Position numbers and translations under genes: made by a program. The notes beneath the pieces are model-generated. The model was not told where the DNA came from. It saw nothing but the letters and a program-made list of their open reading frames with translations, and made no database searches. This document shows, one piece after another, positions 1-7,214 of a stretch of 64,000 bases of DNA. Location of the stretch: NCBI RefSeq assembly GCF_008935055.1, contig NZ_CP043030.1, forward strand, positions 1 through 64,000, read 5' to 3'. This DNA comes from Pseudobutyrivibrio xylanivorans. GTDB lineage: Bacteria; Bacillota; Clostridia; Lachnospirales; Lachnospiraceae. How positions within the stretch are numbered: position 1 is the stretch's first letter; each line of letters begins with the position of its first letter.

Positions 1-2
1 GT

Positions 3-338
3 TCGGCAGAAGGGCATGTATATCATGTGTTATCCAGTAGAATGAGTACGCAAGCGATGGGCTGGAGTAAACATGGAGCAAATCAGATGGCTCATCTGCG
101 TGAGTATTATTATAACGATAAAGACATGTTAGAACTTGCAAAATTCCAAAAAGAAGAACTGCCGATGGCAGCGGGAGCAGAAAAAGTTATATTGACTGCT
201 AATGATGTCCTGGCATCAGAAAAAAACAAGAGAAGTCAGCTATTGCGAGAATACGGTAAATATTCAGAGGCAATTCATTCAAGCATGAGTGTTCAAAATA
301 GTAAGCAGCTATTGTTTATGTTGAATGGAAAGCTGTAA
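3..338 (+). CDS. ISLre2-family transposase, C-terminal part (cut by window edge)
   Basis: The reading frame is open from the window edge and shows the C-terminal end of an ISLre2 (UPF0236) transposase. The stretches GHVYHVLSSRMS and AMGWSKHGANQMAHLR match the conserved tail of that family, followed by an ILEL-like DMLELAKFQ block. About 111 residues are visible; the catalytic core lies outside the window. A short hairpin (AACACC-TGAC-GGTGTT, 348-363) follows the stop and may be its terminator. Whether the element is complete cannot be judged here. Family assignment is from remembered motif patterns. Confidence 0.75.
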   Translation, partial: SAEGHVYHVLSSRMSTQAMGWSKHGANQMAHLREYYYNDKDMLELAKFQKEELPMAAGAEKVILTANDVLASEKNKRSQLLREYGKYSEAIHSSMSVQNSKQLLFMLNGKL

Positions 339-704
339 AAAGAAAATAACACCTGACGGTGTTGCCTTTAATAAACGTGCTTCGCACAAACCTAATCTTT
401 CATTTGCTTGATTTACAGTGTATCTGCCCAGAAATGGGAGTCAAGGATGCTACGCACCGAAGGCTGAAGTCCTTGACACCCATTTCAAGGCAGATAAAAT
501 ATCAACAAGCAAACGAAGGATTAATTGTCGTACAAAAAAGTACGGCTTTTAAACCAAAATCAGAGGCCTGCGGAGCAGGGCTTCCTTTTAGAATAGAAAA
601 ATAGTAAGATAATCACAAATCTAATTCTTGTCACAAAAACACAGGGATAGTCTTTTCTGTGATTTCCGAGTACAAATTTACGCTGCCGTTGAGTTTTAGG
701 GTAG
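339..704. other. Intergenic region with hairpins, no convincing gene
   Basis: This stretch lies between the transposase end and the antisense RNA promoter. It holds a short terminator-like hairpin at 348-363, a small GTGC/GCAC hairpin near 378-388, and a long imperfect inverted repeat at 421-496. The only open frame (359-604) runs straight through the inverted repeat and has no protein-like character, so I treat it as non-coding. Confidence 0.6.
421..496. repeat. Long imperfect inverted repeat (27-nt arms)
   Basis: The left arm (421-447) and right arm (470-496) are 27 nt each and complementary at 24 positions, with a 22-nt loop. Outside the arms the flanks TTTGCTTG (403-410) and CAAGCAAA continue to pair after a small bulge. 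It lies just beyond an ISLre2 transposase end, so it could be part of that element, a small non-autonomous palindromic element, or a structured RNA. No T-run follows it, so it is not an obvious terminator. Confidence 0.7.
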
Positions 705-733
705 TTTACAAAAGAGATTAAAGTCTTTATAAT
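705..733 (+). promoter_or_regulatory. Sigma-A promoter for the antisense RNA
   Basis: TTTACA (705-710), a 17-nt spacer and TATAAT (728-733) form a near-consensus promoter. It points toward the small hydrophobic ORF on the opposite strand and has no protein gene directly downstream. Transcription would begin near 740. Confidence 0.7.
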
Positions 734-739
734 ATGAGT

Positions 740-835
740 TAAGAAAAGGCGCTACCGATAGACGGTGGCCTAGATTAATTAAAACGTTTTAAGCCGTCCT
801 AAGTTTTCCAGGCTGCAGGACGGCTATTTCTTTGC
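740..835 (+). ncRNA. Candidate antisense antitoxin RNA (type I TA)
   Basis: The RNA predicted from the promoter at 705-733 would be about 95 nt. It contains a hairpin GCTACCG-ATAGA-CGGTGGC (751-769) and ends at the stem AGCCGTCCT/AGGACGGCT (792-800/817-825) followed by a T-rich stretch. Its 3' half is antisense to the end and 3' untranslated region of the 32-residue hydrophobic ORF on the minus strand. That tail-to-tail overlap is the arrangement known for RatA/TxpA and SR4/bsrG. Start and end are predictions from sequence only. Confidence 0.55.
792..830. terminator. Bidirectional terminator shared by toxin mRNA and antisense RNA
   Basis: A 9-bp perfect stem (792-800 with 817-825) with a 16-nt loop is followed by ATTTCTTT on the plus strand. 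On the minus strand it sits right at and after the stop codon of the small ORF. It can end both transcripts. Confidence 0.6.
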
Positions 836-922
836 ATTGCTATCTCGGCCAACTTTGTAGCCGATTCCAAATGCTGTAAATAATAATCCAGTAATAGCTA
901 CAAATTGCTCTAATGTTAACAT
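824..922 (-). CDS. Small hydrophobic protein, putative type I (holin-like) toxin
   Basis: A 32-residue ORF begins MLTLEQFVAI and ends GRDSNAKK. It has a single hydrophobic segment (about residues 6-22) and a charged, lysine-ending tail. This is the build of the small membrane toxins annotated as putative holin-like toxins in Firmicutes (TxpA/BsrG type). The ribosome binding site TAGGAGG lies 9 nt before the ATG and is very strong, which supports a real gene. A plus-strand promoter and terminator bracket an antisense RNA that overlaps its 3' end. Toxicity is inferred from architecture, not from a sequence match I can prove. Confidence 0.6.
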   Translation of the reverse strand: MLTLEQFVAITGLLFTAFGIGYKVGRDSNAKK

Positions 923-963
923 CAAAGTATTCCTCCTAAAAACAATCGAACATTGACATTATC

Positions 964-1542
964 TTATAAGATTTTTTCTAGGCTTTTTATAAAGCATTCA
1001 GCAAATCTTTTATGTCCCTCAATAGAAAAATGAACTCCATCAGAACCCATTTCAATATTCCATTCACTAGCATCGAAGGTGGTGATGTCATATTGTTTTG
1101 CTAGTTCGAGGAAGCGCTGGTTCATCTCGATGCAGCAATCGTGATAACGCTGCATTTCTGGTTCCATTACTTTGATGTAAGGTGGAGCTATTAGGATGAA
1201 CTGAGCTTTACAGTTTTCTTTGACATAGCTTAGGATTCTATCAAGCTTTGTCACAGCTAGCTCTATATTGGGATTGTAAGTTAGCAAGATGTCATTGGTT
1301 CCAAGCATCATGACAAAGACATCACCCTCAGAAAGGTCAGTAAGAAGGTTGGTGAAGTAGCCATATTCCACGGATGGAAGCTGACGACCGTTCATTCCTT
1401 CCTCGATGACATCAAAGCGGTCTACTAAGATATGGTGAACTATTGTGGCCCAGCGTTCATCTTCAGCATATCTACCAACAAGGAAATCTCTTGGATCATA
1501 ACCGTATGTATTTGAATCTCCAAATAGTATTAGTTTTCTCAT
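964..1542 (-). CDS. SGNH/GDSL-type hydrolase (esterase)
   Basis: This 192-residue protein has the SGNH blocks in order. Block I is FGDSNTYGY with nucleophile Ser10. Block III is GTND at 81-84 (Asn83 for the oxyanion hole). Block V is DGVHF with Asp168 and His171 completing the triad. There is no signal peptide, so it probably acts in the cytoplasm on acyl esters or acetylated sugars; the substrate cannot be read from sequence. Its start overlaps the stop of the upstream acetyltransferase by 4 nt, giving a translationally coupled three-gene operon with the alpha/beta hydrolase and GNAT genes. Length is normal for the family. Confidence 0.85.
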   Translation of the reverse strand: MRKLILFGDSNTYGYDPRDFLVGRYAEDERWATIVHHILVDRFDVIEEGMNGRQLPSVEYGYFTNLLTDLSEGDVFVMMLGTNDILLTYNPNIELAVTKLDRILSYVKENCKAQFILIAPPYIKVMEPEMQRYHDCCIEMNQRFLELAKQYDITTFDASEWNIEMGSDGVHFSIEGHKRFAECFIKSLEKIL

Positions 1543-2021
1543 AGTGTTAATCTCATTTGATACCAGGTAACATTACCGTGAACCGATTCACTTATGCCTT
1601 CATTTATAAATCCAAACTTAGAATAGTAATGAATAAGTTTATCCTTGCAAGTAAGGAGAAGACCTTTACGACCTTGAGCTCTAGCATCTGAAATGGCTTG
1701 TTTAATAAGCTCTCCAGCGAAGCCTTGGTTTCTATAGTCAGGGAGCGTATTTACGCCAAAAATCATTTGCCATGCACCTTCTTCACTATGCATATCAGCT
1801 TTAGCATACATTTCATCGGTAAGGTCAGGCTCATCAGTGCAAAAGCCATCTACGAAAGCTATAAGCTTGTCATCATCAAACATAAGCCAGAAGTGATTGG
1901 CATAATGCTCGAGTCTATCTCTGAATTCATTCTCAGTAGCTGCTTCTGTCGGTGGAAAACATTCGGCTTCAATTGCAGAAATGGCTGCAAGGTCATCTAT
2001 AGTTGCGGTTCTAATTATCAT
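1539..2021 (-). CDS. GNAT-family N-acetyltransferase
   Basis: I chose the ATG at 2021 because GAAAGG lies 7 nt upstream and the protein then begins MIIRTATIDDLAAISAIE, a typical GNAT N terminus; a longer frame upstream overlaps the previous gene with no family likeness. The protein is 160 residues. The acetyl-CoA binding segment NTLPDYRNQGFAGELIKQAI follows the family pattern (R/Q-x-x-G-x-G/A), and the C terminus YYSKFGFINEG is the usual beta-alpha end. It transfers an acetyl group from acetyl-CoA to an amine of unknown identity. It is the middle gene of an overlapping three-gene operon. Confidence 0.85.
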   Translation of the reverse strand: MIIRTATIDDLAAISAIEAECFPPTEAATENEFRDRLEHYANHFWLMFDDDKLIAFVDGFCTDEPDLTDEMYAKADMHSEEGAWQMIFGVNTLPDYRNQGFAGELIKQAISDARAQGRKGLLLTCKDKLIHYYSKFGFINEGISESVHGNVTWYQMRLTL

Positions 2022-2706
2022 TTTTAATCCTTTCAATACACCAGGAAAATCCTTTTGCGGTACGGGTATCAGCCTCTTTAAAGTGATTACCTTCATTCCA
2101 CTCTAGGGTAGAATCTAATTCATTTGATTGATAATAATCACTGAGCTCTCTAATACATTTACCTACAGTAGACATAATAGGGTTTTTAGCTCTTTCTTCC
2201 CTGTCACCTAGACTTAGATATACATGGTTAGCAAAAATATCTTTGCTCTTAGCATACTCAAGAAAACTAGGGAACCATACTGAAGGAGAGGCCGCAGCTA
2301 TTGCTGTAAAAGCATTTGTTTGGTAGGCACTCCAAAGAGCAAATAATCCAGCAAGAGAATAGCCACCCAAAATGATTGGGGTATCTTGTGGTATATCATA
2401 TTTTGTCTTCACTGTAGGAATGAGCTCTTTTATCGCAAAGGAAAGTGTATCATTAGCCCCGTCTCCAAAACCTTCTTTTCCAAACACAGGTGGTGCAGGC
2501 CAAGGGGATAAATCTTTGTTCCAGTCATTGACGCTAAAGGCAACAAGCATAAAAGGATTATCTGTATGTTCTGCTATATATTTGGTTTCAGAGTCTAGCA
2601 ACTCGTAATCATGGGAGTCTACTGGCTGAACAAGTACAACCTCTGGGGTTTTATCCCAAAATGCTATGCAGTTTCTGGTTTGTATTTGAAAAATCTCTTT
2701 AGTCAT
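2011..2706 (-). CDS. Alpha/beta hydrolase, esterase-like
   Basis: This 231-residue cytoplasmic protein carries the nucleophile elbow GGYSLAG (Ser117), and His near residue 207 in GNHFKEAD is the likely catalytic histidine. It resembles putative esterase-fold proteins of gut Firmicutes. It is first in a minus-strand operon with a GNAT acetyltransferase and an SGNH hydrolase; the GNAT start lies inside its last codons (11-nt overlap). Two hydrolases and an acetyltransferase together suggest modification of a small acylated compound, but the substrate is unknown. Confidence 0.75.
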   Translation of the reverse strand: MTKEIFQIQTRNCIAFWDKTPEVVLVQPVDSHDYELLDSETKYIAEHTDNPFMLVAFSVNDWNKDLSPWPAPPVFGKEGFGDGANDTLSFAIKELIPTVKTKYDIPQDTPIILGGYSLAGLFALWSAYQTNAFTAIAAASPSVWFPSFLEYAKSKDIFANHVYLSLGDREERAKNPIMSTVGKCIRELSDYYQSNELDSTLEWNEGNHFKEADTRTAKGFSWCIERIKNDN

Positions 2707-2865
2707 TTCATAACTCCATAAGAATTGTATTGGATAAATTGAGAATAGCCATTATTTGCTTATTTTTCAAGGGCTGAAAGGTGTCCAATTTATAGGGCCA
2801 ATGGAGAGTACAATTAAAATCAGAAGAGAACCCTTAAATATCTATTGAAATATGAGAGGTGCAGG

Positions 2866-2934
2866 ATGGTTATTTTATGTATATTGATTTTTCCATTTGC
2901 AGTATTGGCAGAATTGATGAAGATGAATAAATAG
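2866..2934 (+). CDS. Possible 22-residue hydrophobic peptide
   Basis: A short frame encodes MVILCILIFPFAVLAELM followed by KMNK. GAGAGG lies about 7 nt upstream of the ATG. It is hydrophobic, like a leader or membrane peptide, and precedes the hypothetical gene at 2949 by 14 nt. There is no independent support, so it is a weak call. Confidence 0.25.
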   Translation: MVILCILIFPFAVLAELMKMNK

Positions 2935-2948
2935 CTTGGGGGAAAAGG

Positions 2949-3191
2949 ATGATCACACTAGATAAAGCTATAGAGATAGCAAAGGACTTTAATTTGGATT
3001 ATGACTCTTGGGAAGAATATAAGGACCTATATTTCTTCTATAACAGTAAAAGGGAATGTAGCTATGGTGGATTTGGTGGTCCAATAGTAGTACTGAAAAA
3101 GGCTGGTGAGACAAGAGCATTTAGTCCATGGGCCATAAAATATCCAGAGACTATGTCAAAGTCGAAATTTATCACTGATGGAACATGTTAG
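2949..3191 (+). CDS. Conserved hypothetical protein, possible Imm35/YrhB-like
   Basis: This 80-residue soluble protein begins MITLDKAIEIAKDFN, then has an aromatic, acidic block (SWEEYKDLYFFYNS) and GGPIVVLKKAGETR. The shape (helix, then a GG-P-VVLKK-G strand pair) is like a small family of Lachnospiraceae hypothetical proteins. It loosely recalls Imm35/YrhB-type immunity domains, where a helix is followed by a strand ending in a small turn. I do not recognise a function. It is followed at 15 nt by another small unknown gene, and both precede a secreted nuclease, which makes an immunity role conceivable but unproven. Confidence 0.5.
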   Translation: MITLDKAIEIAKDFNLDYDSWEEYKDLYFFYNSKRECSYGGFGGPIVVLKKAGETRAFSPWAIKYPETMSKSKFITDGTC

Positions 3192-3206
3192 TCGGAGGAA
3201 TAGAAT

Positions 3207-3605
3207 ATGAATAAGATGGATTTATTGTATGTTGAGCCTAAAGAATATTTCTCTAAAGAGATGTTAGAGGTTTTGCTTAAAGATGATAATGACAGGATTC
3301 GCCAGTTTGTATCGAAATATCCTTGGACATTTGCTAAGACCTATGCAGACTTTGCTCCACATGAATATTACGTTAAGGACAAGCTTGATGAAGAGGGCAA
3401 AGATGAATTTGTATGGTTTGTGGAATACGTTAGAGAGAATGGTTTCGACTGTAAGTTTGCAAGTAAAGAGCATACATATTATGAGTTTGATGGCCACTAT
3501 TACTGGACTATGGGGGATCTAATTGAAGATACTATTATTCTTAATAGATGTGATAAAAGTAACTATGTTATCAAACAAGGTTCTATGAATTATTTAAAAG
3601 CGTAA
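3207..3605 (+). CDS. Hypothetical protein, acidic and aromatic-rich
   Basis: This 132-residue soluble protein is preceded by a GGAGGAA ribosome binding site. It is rich in Tyr, Phe, Trp, Asp and Glu (for example KYPWTFAKTYADFAPHEYY and FDGHYYWTMGDLI). There is no signal peptide, membrane segment or recognisable motif. I do not recognise the family. It sits between two other unknown genes in the same orientation and is probably co-transcribed with them. Confidence 0.55.
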   Translation: MNKMDLLYVEPKEYFSKEMLEVLLKDDNDRIRQFVSKYPWTFAKTYADFAPHEYYVKDKLDEEGKDEFVWFVEYVRENGFDCKFASKEHTYYEFDGHYYWTMGDLIEDTIILNRCDKSNYVIKQGSMNYLKA

Positions 3606-3626
3606 AAAGGCTAAGTGAGGTGCAAT

Positions 3627-4385
3627 ATGCCATATATCCCAGATGAACATAAACAATATAATTTATTACCAACAGCAAGAAAAAATGGATGGGAAGTATT
3701 TGAATATGACAGTAGACTTCTTTCAGAATTAGAGGATTTGGGTTGCAAAGAATTGATACCATATCATCCAGCATCTTATGAGACATATTTTGAGGAGATA
3801 GATGAATACAAGAAAAAATTCCCTGAATTGGAAGAAAAACTCGAAGAGTATAAGCAAAGCATTATACATGTAAATGATAAAAGTACATGGGGGATAGTCA
3901 GGTACAACGGAGAATCAAATTTAAATTTCACCAAGGGGCAGTGTTATTTTGTTCCTATTTTTGAAAACAATGGAAAGTATATTATTGGTGGAGTTATTGA
4001 TGATGAAGAGCCTGCATCTTATGCAGGCTTTAGCGGGGCAACGGAAGCGAGAACACATGAAACTGAGGATGGCGTTGTGTTACTAGATCAAGTGGATTTT
4101 AGCATGCCTACTTTTGAAATTGTGGTTGATTATAAGAATGTCTTGGCCAGCAAGCCTAATATGTTTACCTTACCTAAAGAAGAGAAATTAGTTTTAACTG
4201 GAGAATTATTTAAAACTAAATACGGGACAGTTCTTGTTTTTAATGAACAAGATTGTATTTTGAAGGTTGGAAACATCATATGCTATGAAGGCGCTGATTA
4301 TGTTATTAAACAAGTTATACCTCCATCAAAACCTGATGTAAAGTGGTCTATTGTTATAGAAGCGCAGTATGAAACTCCTATCTAA
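3627..4385 (+). CDS. Hypothetical protein, about 252 residues
   Basis: The ATG at 3627 is preferred over an upstream GTG (3615) because GAGG lies 6 nt before it. The protein starts MPYIPDEHKQYNLLP, has a charged helical segment (EEIDEYKKKFPELEEKLEEYK), then a beta-rich half with GGVIDDEEPASYAGFSGATEAR and YGTVLVFNEQDCILKVG. There is no signal peptide. I do not recognise a domain. It follows the previous unknown gene at about 20 nt and precedes a secreted nuclease gene. Confidence 0.55.
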   Translation: MPYIPDEHKQYNLLPTARKNGWEVFEYDSRLLSELEDLGCKELIPYHPASYETYFEEIDEYKKKFPELEEKLEEYKQSIIHVNDKSTWGIVRYNGESNLNFTKGQCYFVPIFENNGKYIIGGVIDDEEPASYAGFSGATEARTHETEDGVVLLDQVDFSMPTFEIVVDYKNVLASKPNMFTLPKEEKLVLTGELFKTKYGTVLVFNEQDCILKVGNIICYEGADYVIKQVIPPSKPDVKWSIVIEAQYETPI

Positions 4386-4446
4386 AAGTCGTGCGTAAAA
4401 ATAGTATAATATACTAAAAAAGTGAGCGGCTATAAGGAGGACTAGA

Positions 4447-5424
4447 ATGAGAAAGAGATTATTATTTTGCCTTGCAGCATGCACCATATTAATAGGTGGC
4501 TACATTTTTTATGGTACAAGCGATGCAGGCAATGAAGAAAAGATAATACAAATAGAGGAGACAAAAGAGGTACCTACAACAGGAACGACTGTTGCGGGCA
4601 CAGAATCAACGACGTTTTCTATTGATCAAGTTGGAGCCTATTCTGGAAATCCATATATAGCAATCAATAACAATGTGCCATATTTCGCTGATTCCGAGAT
4701 GACTAGAACAGATGCCTTTGAAACGTACAGTAATCTAGATTCATTAGGAAGATGTGGCGTAGCCTATGCCAACATATGCAATGAATTAATGCCTACAGAA
4801 GAGCGGGGCGAGATTGGTAGTATAAAGCCAAGTGGATGGCATACAGCAAATTATCATGAGTATATCGATGGAACTTACCTATATAATAGATGTCATCTCA
4901 TTGGATATCAGCTCAGCGGTGAAAATTCTAATGAAAAGAATCTTATTACAGGCACAAGATATTTAAATGTACAGGGAATGCTTCCCTTTGAAAATGAAGT
5001 TGCTGACTATGTGGAAAGTACAGGTAATCATGTACTTTATAGAGTTACACCTATATTTGAAGGCAATAATTTAGTAGCCTCAGGTGTACTAATGGAAGCA
5101 TACTCTGTTGAAGACCAAGGAAAAGGTGTGATGTTTAATGTCTATTGCTACAATGTGCAGCCTGGTATCATAATTGACTATGCTACCGGTAACAGTGAGT
5201 TATCATCTGATGCTACTCTAGCGAATGAACAAGTTTCTACTGAGACAACAAGCAACAATGGCGTAGAAATGAATTATGTGCTTAACACAAATACAAAGAA
5301 GTTTCATAATCCTAATTGTAAATCCGTAGTTGATATAAAGGATAAAAATAAGCAGACATTTCAAGGTTCAAGGGAAGAATTGATTGATCAAGGCTATGAT
5401 CCTTGCGGTAGATGTCATCCATAA
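4447..5424 (+). CDS. Secreted DNA/RNA non-specific endonuclease with C-terminal Cys motif
   Basis: This 325-residue protein has an N-terminal hydrophobic anchor or signal (residues 5-22), then a linker. The nuclease domain around 62-240 contains NRCHLIGYQLSG, with Arg148 and His150 in the position of the DRGH motif of EndA/NucA-type nucleases, and downstream asparagines (NLITGTRYLNVQG) that fit the metal site. A separate C-terminal module (about 275-325) has FHNPNC and DPCGRCHP, a probable Cys/His zinc-like fold often attached to such nucleases in Firmicutes. It probably degrades DNA at the cell surface for nutrition or uptake. An ATPase gene starts 17 nt later. Confidence 0.85.
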   Translation: MRKRLLFCLAACTILIGGYIFYGTSDAGNEEKIIQIEETKEVPTTGTTVAGTESTTFSIDQVGAYSGNPYIAINNNVPYFADSEMTRTDAFETYSNLDSLGRCGVAYANICNELMPTEERGEIGSIKPSGWHTANYHEYIDGTYLYNRCHLIGYQLSGENSNEKNLITGTRYLNVQGMLPFENEVADYVESTGNHVLYRVTPIFEGNNLVASGVLMEAYSVEDQGKGVMFNVYCYNVQPGIIIDYATGNSELSSDATLANEQVSTETTSNNGVEMNYVLNTNTKKFHNPNCKSVVDIKDKNKQTFQGSREELIDQGYDPCGRCHP

Positions 5425-5441
5425 AAAGAGGATATATACGA

Positions 5442-6317
5442 ATGGTTTATTTGAAAAATTTCTATTTTACATCGGGACTGGCAGAGGATATGTTCCTAAA
5501 TTCTATACGAAGAACTTGTTATGACAGTTTTTATCCATTTCAGATACTACCACAAAAGGGAATTGATGAAATAGGCTTCAAGGATATTACAATTCTATAT
5601 GGTGGCAATGGTTCGGGAAAGAGTACCATGCTCAATATAATAGCTGAGAAGATTGGTGCTGATAGAATGGCTCCGTATAATCGATCCAACTTTTACGAAG
5701 ATTATCTTGAACATTGTGACTTAGATTATGCAAATGCTCAAATGGAGGAAAAGCTAATCATTACATCTGATGATATTTTTGACTATATGTTGGATATCCG
5801 CAGATTAAATGAGGGTATAGATAATAAGCGCGAAGAAAGATTTGAAGAGTACATGGATTACAAGTATAGTTCATATCAGCTTAAATCTATCGATGATATT
5901 GAGGAGTTGAGAAAACACAATGCAGCTAAATCAAAGACTCAGTCTCAATATATAAGAAAAACGTTAATAGACAATGTCAGAGAGTATTCAAATGGAGAAT
6001 CAGCTTTTAGATACTTTACTAGAAAGATAAAAGAGAATGGTATTTATATTCTAGATGAGCCAGAGAACAGCTTATCTCCAGAAATGCAGTTGGAACTGGT
6101 AAATTTCTTAGAGCAGTCAGTTAGAGGATTTCGATGTCAGTTTATTATTGCAACACACTCACCATTTATACTGTCTATACGAGATGCTTTAGTTTATGAC
6201 TTGGATAAGAATCCAGCTGGGCCAAATGACTGGCATCTACTAAAAAATGTACAAGAATACTATAAATTCTTTATGGATAGAAGAGAAGAGTTTGAAGCTA
6301 TAGGAGAACAGCTGTAA
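5442..6317 (+). CDS. AAA/ABC-type ATPase (RecF/SMC-like ATP-binding protein)
   Basis: I chose the ATG at 5442, with AGAGG about 9 nt upstream, over an earlier in-frame start overlapping the nuclease; the protein is 291 residues. Walker A is GGNGSGKST (54-62), an ABC signature-like YSNGES lies in the middle, Walker B is IYILDEPENSLSP and a His switch is IIATHSPFIL. It is a stand-alone ATPase of the AAA_21/AAA_23 type found in many gut Firmicutes, without toprim or nuclease domain. Such ATPases can be effectors in defence or toxin systems, but nothing here fixes a role. Its stop overlaps the start codon of the next, broken frame (TAATG), so a partner once followed. Confidence 0.75.
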   Translation: MVYLKNFYFTSGLAEDMFLNSIRRTCYDSFYPFQILPQKGIDEIGFKDITILYGGNGSGKSTMLNIIAEKIGADRMAPYNRSNFYEDYLEHCDLDYANAQMEEKLIITSDDIFDYMLDIRRLNEGIDNKREERFEEYMDYKYSSYQLKSIDDIEELRKHNAAKSKTQSQYIRKTLIDNVREYSNGESAFRYFTRKIKENGIYILDEPENSLSPEMQLELVNFLEQSVRGFRCQFIIATHSPFILSIRDALVYDLDKNPAGPNDWHLLKNVQEYYKFFMDRREEFEAIGEQL

Positions 6318-6466
6318 TGAGTAAGTATGATCCTTTAGGCGACTATTTGCGATGCTGCAATAAGTCAGTAATATCACTTTCATTTGAAAACAGCCAGGCA
6401 AGAGAGCGAACCCAGCTGTTGATGGATATTGCAAATCAGGAGAACGGTATAGTAATTGGTACATGA
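6317..6466 (+). pseudogene. Chimeric remnant: DUF7662-like start fused to NadE fragment
   Basis: The ATG overlaps the ATPase stop (TAATG). The first about 22 residues (MSKYDPLGDYLRCCNKSVIS) resemble the start of DUF7662-type small proteins, which begin KYDPL. From about residue 24 the frame becomes ENSQARERTQLLMDIANQ, which is NAD synthetase sequence, and it stops at a TGA exactly where NadE should continue GTGDLSELALG. So a small gene coupled to the ATPase was joined to a nadE fragment by deletion or recombination near 6385. Confidence 0.6.
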
Positions 6467-6798
6467 GATTTGTCGGAACTTGCCCTAGGCTGGGCCACCT
6501 ATAACGGGGACCATATGAACTCCATGATTTCTTCCTGTATCACATGCTGAGGCTGGCACAGACACCTGCAAAGATTTTCCACCTTGCCCATATCGCATTT
6601 ACGAATCAGTATGATGATGAAACAATCTTAAAATGGGAGAAGTCCTTCTATAGAAGATTTTTCGCACAGCATTTCAAGAGAAGTTGTTTGCCAGATGGGC
6701 CAAAGGTTGGTTCAGTGGCAGTTTCTCCAAGAGGAGATTTGTGTATGCCTTCAGATGCCTGCGCAAACATTTGGTTAAAAGAACTGGAAGAGCTTTAA
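6387..6798 (+). pseudogene. nadE: Degraded nadE (glutamine-dependent NAD synthetase) C-terminal remnant
   Basis: Three pieces of NadE are visible. ENSQARERTQLLMDIANQ leads to GIVIGT, then an in-frame TGA, then [17 protein letters not shown]. After a large internal deletion and frame change the text continues [18 protein letters not shown] up to 6798, including [18 protein letters not shown] and [12 protein letters not shown]. The N-terminal glutaminase domain and much of the synthetase core are missing. It cannot make an active enzyme; a functional nadE must be elsewhere. Confidence 0.85.
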
Positions 6799-6822
6799 AT
6801 GACCTAAGGGGAGGTTTTTACA

Positions 6823-6960
6823 ATGGCAGCATTTGACAAAGTGAAATGTGGAATTCCTCAGATGGATGAGGCCATCGACTATATTCGACTAGGGGACAAT
6901 GTGGTTTTCAGGGTTTCCTCACTTGAAGCGTTCAAACTGTTTTGTGAGATTCCACTATTT
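6823..6960 (+). pseudogene. N-terminal remnant of a PEP/pyruvate-binding (PPDK-like) protein
   Basis: After a good ribosome binding site (GGGGAGG) the frame reads MAAFDKVKCGIPQMDEAIDY, then IRLGDNVVFRVSSLEAFKLF. This is the start of a large Lachnospiraceae protein with an N-terminal RecA/KaiC-like part linked to a pyruvate phosphate dikinase-type domain. Likeness ends near codon 46 and the frame then runs into unrelated sequence and stops at 7035. I read it as a 5' fragment left by deletion. The family name is from memory of the N-terminal pattern. Confidence 0.5.
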
Positions 6961-6978
6961 CATCTAAGACAAGATTTT

Positions 6979-7128
6979 TCAAAATGTATCATCATCTTCA
7001 TAATCAAAAGTATTCATAAGGTAACGGAAATGTGAATCCATGCGAGGATCGGTATGATAATGAATCATTTTGGCTGGGCCTAAATATTGAAACATGACGA
7101 ACGTATATTTATAACGATTTGGATGAGT
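6979..7128 (-). pseudogene. C-terminal remnant of an unrecognised gene
   Basis: On the minus strand an open frame reads NRYKYTFVMFQYLGPAKMIH, then YHTDPRMDSHFRYLMNTFDY and an acidic end (EDDDTF) with a stop. It looks like real protein sequence with no start codon context, bounded upstream by a stop. It overlaps the tail of the plus-strand fragment, which supports a deletion junction near 6960. Function unknown. Confidence 0.35.
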
Positions 7129-7214
7129 TTAATGATATGTTTAATATGGTTCTTTGCTTTTGTATAGCCTAAGATTTAAAATAATGGATAGGATGAATGA
7201 AAGGGAGAAGGGGC

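Noticed and set aside
359-604. 81-codon open frame on the plus strand
   Set aside because: It runs through the long inverted repeat, lacks a ribosome binding site and has no protein-like composition.
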